Shown here piece after piece: positions 59,799 to 64,000 of a DNA stretch of 64,000 bases (position 1 is the first letter of the stretch; each line of letters starts with the position of its first letter). The notes below the pieces were generated by a model. The model made no database searches and was not told the DNA's origin. It saw only the letters and a list, made by a program, of their open reading frames with translations. Origin of the DNA: Methylomonas methanica. Lineage in GTDB: Bacteria; Pseudomonadota; Gammaproteobacteria; Methylococcales; Methylomonadaceae. Made by a program: the position numbers and the translations under genes. The DNA is taken from NCBI RefSeq assembly GCF_001644035.1, contig NZ_LUUG01000046.1, positions 1 to 64,000 on the forward strand, written 5' to 3'.

Positions 59799-60084
59799 AC
59801 GCTTCTACTCGAGCTTTCAGTTTTTGCCCTGTTCTGAAGGTCACTACACGCCGCGGAGTAATAGGAATCTCTTCACCGGTTTTTGGATTCCTACCTGGAC
59901 GACCGCTTTTGTCGCGCAACTCGAATTTACCGAAGCCGGAAATTTTTACTTGCTCGCCGCTCTCCAGACTTTTCTTAATTTCGTCGAAAAACAACTCTAC
60001 GATTTCTTTAGCTTCTCGCTTGTTCAAACCGAGGTCTTCAAATAATTTTTCTGCAATATCTGCTTTGGTTAATGCCACAATCAC
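59782..60084 (-). CDS. ihfA: Integration host factor alpha subunit
   Basis: A 100-residue IHF-alpha: [40 protein letters not shown] with the DNA-intercalating Pro arm, and [20 protein letters not shown]. It bends DNA and often assists tyrosine integrases such as the one nearby. Overlaps pheT by ATGA, the usual gammaproteobacterial arrangement. Confidence 0.97.
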   Translation of the reverse strand: MIVALTKADIAEKLFEDLGLNKREAKEIVELFFDEIKKSLESGEQVKISGFGKFELRDKSGRPGRNPKTGEEIPITPRRVVTFRTGQKLKARVEAYAGTQ

Positions 60085-62456
60085 TCCCTCAATTTTGCAT
60101 TCAGTTTAGCCGCTAAAGTGTCCAGCACTTTGCGAAATATAGCATCAATTTCAGTGTCGGTAAGAGTTTGTGCAAAATCCTGCAAGACTAAAGCTAACGC
60201 GACACTTTTGTAACCTTCTGCCACACCTGGTCCGCGATAAATATCGAAGATAGATATTTCGCGTATAGCCGTCTCGCGACACTCTTCAATAACCCTGGTA
60301 ATTGCAGCAGCCGATACGGCCTCCTCCACCAACAAAGCCATATCGCGGCGTACCGAAGGGAATTTAGATAACGCGCTAAATTTAGGTACATTACGCTCCA
60401 ATACGGCGTCCTGCTCCAACTCGAACAAGTATACCGGACTATCAAAACCCAATTGCTTCTCCAGCGTCGGGTGTAGCATCCCCAATAAGCCTATGGTTTC
60501 GCCGCGTTGGTTTTTAACTTGAGCGGTTTGTCCGGGATGTAACGCCGAGTGTTGAAACGCAACGAAATCAGCACTAACGCCCGCTAAACCGAATAAAGCT
60601 TCGACATCGGCTTTCATATCGAAGAAATCCAGTTTTCTGGATTTTTCGCCCCACTGTTCGACGTTAACCGTTCCCAAGGCCAGACCGGATAACATTTTCC
60701 GCTGTTGAATTTGCCCGTCTTGATAGAAAAACCGCAAGCCGGCTTCAAACAAGCGCACTCTGCTCTGTTGACGGTTTATATTATATAAAGCCGCATTCAA
60801 CAAACCACACCAGAGCGTAGTACGCATCACGGCTAACTCGGAGGATATCGGGTTTTGAATTCGGATAAATTCTTCGCCAGGCGCGACGGCATTTTGCATC
60901 GCTTCATCGACAAAGCTGTAAGTAATCGCCTCCTGATAACCGCGATCAACAAGACAATCCTGTAACCGGGCTAACGACAACTGCGCCTCGGGCGCCTTAC
61001 CAAGCTCGGCACGCATTAACAAGCTGCTGCTGGGCAAATTGTTATAGCCGTAGATTCTGCCGATCTCTTCCAGCAAATCTTCCTCTATGGCAATATCGAA
61101 ACGAAAGCCTGGCGGGGTAATTTCCCAACCGTTCTCGACTACTTGAACCTGCATACCCAAACCTTCGAACAACTTATGTACTTCATCGTCGCCGAATTGA
61201 ATACCCAATACTTTGGTAATGCGCTGGCTGCGCAATTTGACCGGCGCTCTAGCCGGTAGCGCCGCGGCCGCAATCGATTCTTGAACAGGACCGGGACTGC
61301 CACCGGCAATCTCCATGATCAATTGCGTCGCACGTTCGATGGCGCGGCGCTGCAAATTAAAGTCCACGCCACGTTCAAAGCGATGCGATGAATCGGTATG
61401 CAAGCCAAATTGACGCGCCTTACCGGCGACATCGATTGGCGTAAAAAATGCGCACTCCAGGAAGATGTCGCGTGTTTCACCAAATACCGCGCTATCCTTA
61501 CCACCCATCACGCCAGCCAAAGCCAAGGCCTGCTGCTGATCGGCAATGACCAAGGCATCGCCATCCAGCTCTATGGTTTGGTCGTTCAACAAAGCCAAGG
61601 ACTCGCCTACCCGACTACGTCTGACCACGATAGGTGCGCTCAGTTTATCGGCATCGAAGGCATGCAGCGGCTGCCCCAGTTCGATCAACACATAATTGGT
61701 GACATCGACAACCGGACTCAAACTTCTAATACCGCAACGACGCAGACGTTCTTGCATCCACAATGGCGTGAGCGCCGCAGGATTGATATTTTTGATCAAA
61801 CGTCCCAGATAAACCGGGCACGCTTGCGTCGCTTCAACCTTAACTTCCAAGGTTTGTTGATGCTGCGGCTCGATAGCGGCGAACTCTGGGGCTTGGAAAG
61901 ACAGATTGTTCAAAACCGCCACTTCCCTGGCAAGCCCTTCAACACTGAGACAATCGGCGCGATTAGGCGTTAAGCCCAACTCGATTACGTTGTCGTTCAG
62001 CATTAAATAGTCGCGGATATCAATACCCACCGGCGCATCGGCCGGCAACTCCATCAAGCCTTCCGAACTAACCGCCAAACCCAGCTCTTTTTCCGAGCAC
62101 AGCATGCCGAACGACAATTCGCCACGCAGTTTAGATTCTTTTATTTTGAAATCGCCGGGCAATACCGCACCAATCAATGCTGCCGGGATTTTCAATCCGG
62201 GCCTGACATTGCTGGCGCCGCAAACGATTTGCAGTGGGTCGGCCTGGCCGATGTTGACCTGACAAACCCTAAGTTTATCCGCGTTTGGATGTTGAATGGT
62301 GGAGAGCACTTCGCCAACTACCACACCGGAAAATTCGGCTGCAACCGGCGTCAAAGCATCGACTTCCAGACCGGCCATGGTCAATTGCGCGACTAATTCA
62401 GCGGTGGCAACAGGCGGATTGACCAGTTCTCTTAACCAGGCTTCACTGACTTGCAT
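60081..62456 (-). CDS. pheT: Phenylalanine-tRNA ligase beta subunit
   Basis: A 791-residue beta subunit of normal length: an N-terminal tRNA-binding OB domain ([20 protein letters not shown]), B3/B4 editing domain, B5 domain and C-terminal anticodon-binding domain ([20 protein letters not shown]). It charges tRNA-Phe together with PheS. It is 15 bases after pheS and coupled to ihfA. Confidence 0.98.
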   Translation of the reverse strand: MQVSEAWLRELVNPPVATAELVAQLTMAGLEVDALTPVAAEFSGVVVGEVLSTIQHPNADKLRVCQVNIGQADPLQIVCGASNVRPGLKIPAALIGAVLPGDFKIKESKLRGELSFGMLCSEKELGLAVSSEGLMELPADAPVGIDIRDYLMLNDNVIELGLTPNRADCLSVEGLAREVAVLNNLSFQAPEFAAIEPQHQQTLEVKVEATQACPVYLGRLIKNINPAALTPLWMQERLRRCGIRSLSPVVDVTNYVLIELGQPLHAFDADKLSAPIVVRRSRVGESLALLNDQTIELDGDALVIADQQQALALAGVMGGKDSAVFGETRDIFLECAFFTPIDVAGKARQFGLHTDSSHRFERGVDFNLQRRAIERATQLIMEIAGGSPGPVQESIAAAALPARAPVKLRSQRITKVLGIQFGDDEVHKLFEGLGMQVQVVENGWEITPPGFRFDIAIEEDLLEEIGRIYGYNNLPSSSLLMRAELGKAPEAQLSLARLQDCLVDRGYQEAITYSFVDEAMQNAVAPGEEFIRIQNPISSELAVMRTTLWCGLLNAALYNINRQQSRVRLFEAGLRFFYQDGQIQQRKMLSGLALGTVNVEQWGEKSRKLDFFDMKADVEALFGLAGVSADFVAFQHSALHPGQTAQVKNQRGETIGLLGMLHPTLEKQLGFDSPVYLFELEQDAVLERNVPKFSALSKFPSVRRDMALLVEEAVSAAAITRVIEECRETAIREISIFDIYRGPGVAEGYKSVALALVLQDFAQTLTDTEIDAIFRKVLDTLAAKLNAKLRE

Positions 62457-62471
62457 AACTACTATCCACCG

Positions 62472-63494
<1,023 letters not shown>

Positions 63495-63540
63495 TCAGCT
63501 CACTTTTGTCTGCAATTGAGGGAAATTCCAAAACGATAGG

Positions 63541-63623
63541 TCCCCGCCTAAGAGATGTGGCGGAGAACTCCCCGCCAAAAACGGGGAGTCGAGCAATTCA
63601 GCCGTTCTGGTGAACGGCTGAAT
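63541..63623 (-). promoter_or_regulatory. Hairpins between rplT and pheS
   Basis: Two strong stems lie in this 139-base gap: ATTCAGCCGTT-N6-AACGGCTGAAT (63596-63623) and CTCCCCG-N7-CGGGGAG (63568-63588), with a weaker CCGCC/GGCGG beyond. Neither has a T-run. They may attenuate or process the mRNA between rplT and pheST; E. coli pheST is itself attenuated by a leader. Confidence 0.5.
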
Positions 63624-63630
63624 GTTTTCC

Positions 63631-63993
63631 TTACGGTTTGCTTTGGTTTGCTATAGCCACTTTCGCGATCGCGCCGAAAGCGTCGATGTCACGAACAGCC
63701 AAGTCAGCCAATACTTTGCGATCAATCGCTACGTTGGCTTTGTTCAGACCGTTGATCATACGGCTATAGGATATACCGTACATGCGTGCGGCAGCGTTGA
63801 TACGCACAATCCACAAGGCGCGAAATTGGCGTTTTTTCTGTTTACGGTCGCGGTAAGCATATTGACCGGCCTTAATGACCGCCTGCTTGGCGACGCGGTA
63901 AACCCGGCTACGGGCACCATAGTAACCTTTTGCCAGTTTTAAAATCTTTTTGTGTCTTGCTCTAGCGGTGACGCCGCGTTTAACTCTAGCCAT
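63631..63993 (-). CDS. rplT: 50S ribosomal protein L20
   Basis: A complete 120-residue L20 ([40 protein letters not shown]). It is part of the infC-rpmI-rplT operon, whose upstream genes would lie beyond the window edge. It binds 23S rRNA early in 50S assembly and can repress its own operon. Confidence 0.98.
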   Translation of the reverse strand: MARVKRGVTARARHKKILKLAKGYYGARSRVYRVAKQAVIKAGQYAYRDRKQKKRQFRALWIVRINAAARMYGISYSRMINGLNKANVAIDRKVLADLAVRDIDAFGAIAKVAIANQSKP

Positions 63994-64000
63994 GTTCTAC

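Overview
This window looks like chromosome plus an integrative and conjugative element (ICE) from a gammaproteobacterium. Two things point to a Methylococcales-like methanotroph, though this is an inference: the rplT-pheS-pheT-ihfA-merR-tRNA-Pro order at the right end, and a TVP38-type membrane domain fused to a mercuric-reductase-like flavoprotein. I could not run any database search; family names come from motifs and gene order read by eye.

Layout. (1) 1-10.8 kb holds metabolic and redox genes: a MetE-like methyltransferase, a MerR regulator, the TVP38-oxidoreductase fusion, a DUF2064 glycosyltransferase-like protein, an AhpD-like/AraC pair, and a LysR regulator divergent from a set encoding an AhpD-like protein, a PPOX-flavoreductase, a GST and an NTF2-like protein. 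(2) 10.9-24.5 kb is an F-type conjugation operon: traL-E-K-B-dsbC-traV-traA-(RRXRR protein)-traC-trbI-like-trhF-like-traW-traU-traN. Most junctions overlap by ATGA or TGATG. (3) 24.5-39.1 kb is a variable, defence-rich block: an HU gene, an AT-rich two-gene unit with Rex-like layout, a complete type I restriction-modification locus with an embedded DUF1016 nuclease and an adjacent ATPase gene, and an ImmA/IrrE-XRE module. (4) 39.3-54.5 kb is a DNA-metabolism module: ssb, bet, a YqaJ exonuclease, a MoxR/DUF3150/CobT-VWA set, a DUF4942 methyltransferase, a GHKL ATPase and several unknowns. (5) 55.9-59.3 kb holds two tandem FlhD/FlhC-like activator pairs, an excisionase and a tyrosine integrase that ends 29 bp from the 3' end of tRNA-Pro. 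(6) 59.3-64 kb is core chromosome.

The gene order recalls SXT/R391 and IncA/C elements (tra genes; ssb-bet-exo-cobS/cobT; SetCD/AcaCD-type FlhDC activators), but the insertion site is tRNA-Pro. The genes traI, traD, traF, traH and traG are absent and would have to lie left of the window. The left end of the element is therefore unresolved, and the metabolic genes at 0.1-10.8 kb may be cargo.

The most unusual signals are RNA-level. First, nearly every gene of module 4 is preceded by its own leader with four complementary segments (a:b and c:d versus a:d and b:c), often followed by a U-rich run and then the ribosome binding site: 12 copies whose stems change sequence but keep pairing. Second, three of these leaders are preceded by a separate ~100-nt structured element with compensatory changes. 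Third, the pilin gene traA has a structured leader with two GNRA hairpins that resembles the HEARO/omega RNA of IscB loci, and the next gene encodes only the N-terminal RRXRR/PLMP-type domain of IscB. Fourth, a 28-bp palindrome centred on GAATTC occurs twice, at matching distances upstream of the tra operon and of another ICE operon, and is a candidate binding site for an element-encoded regulator.
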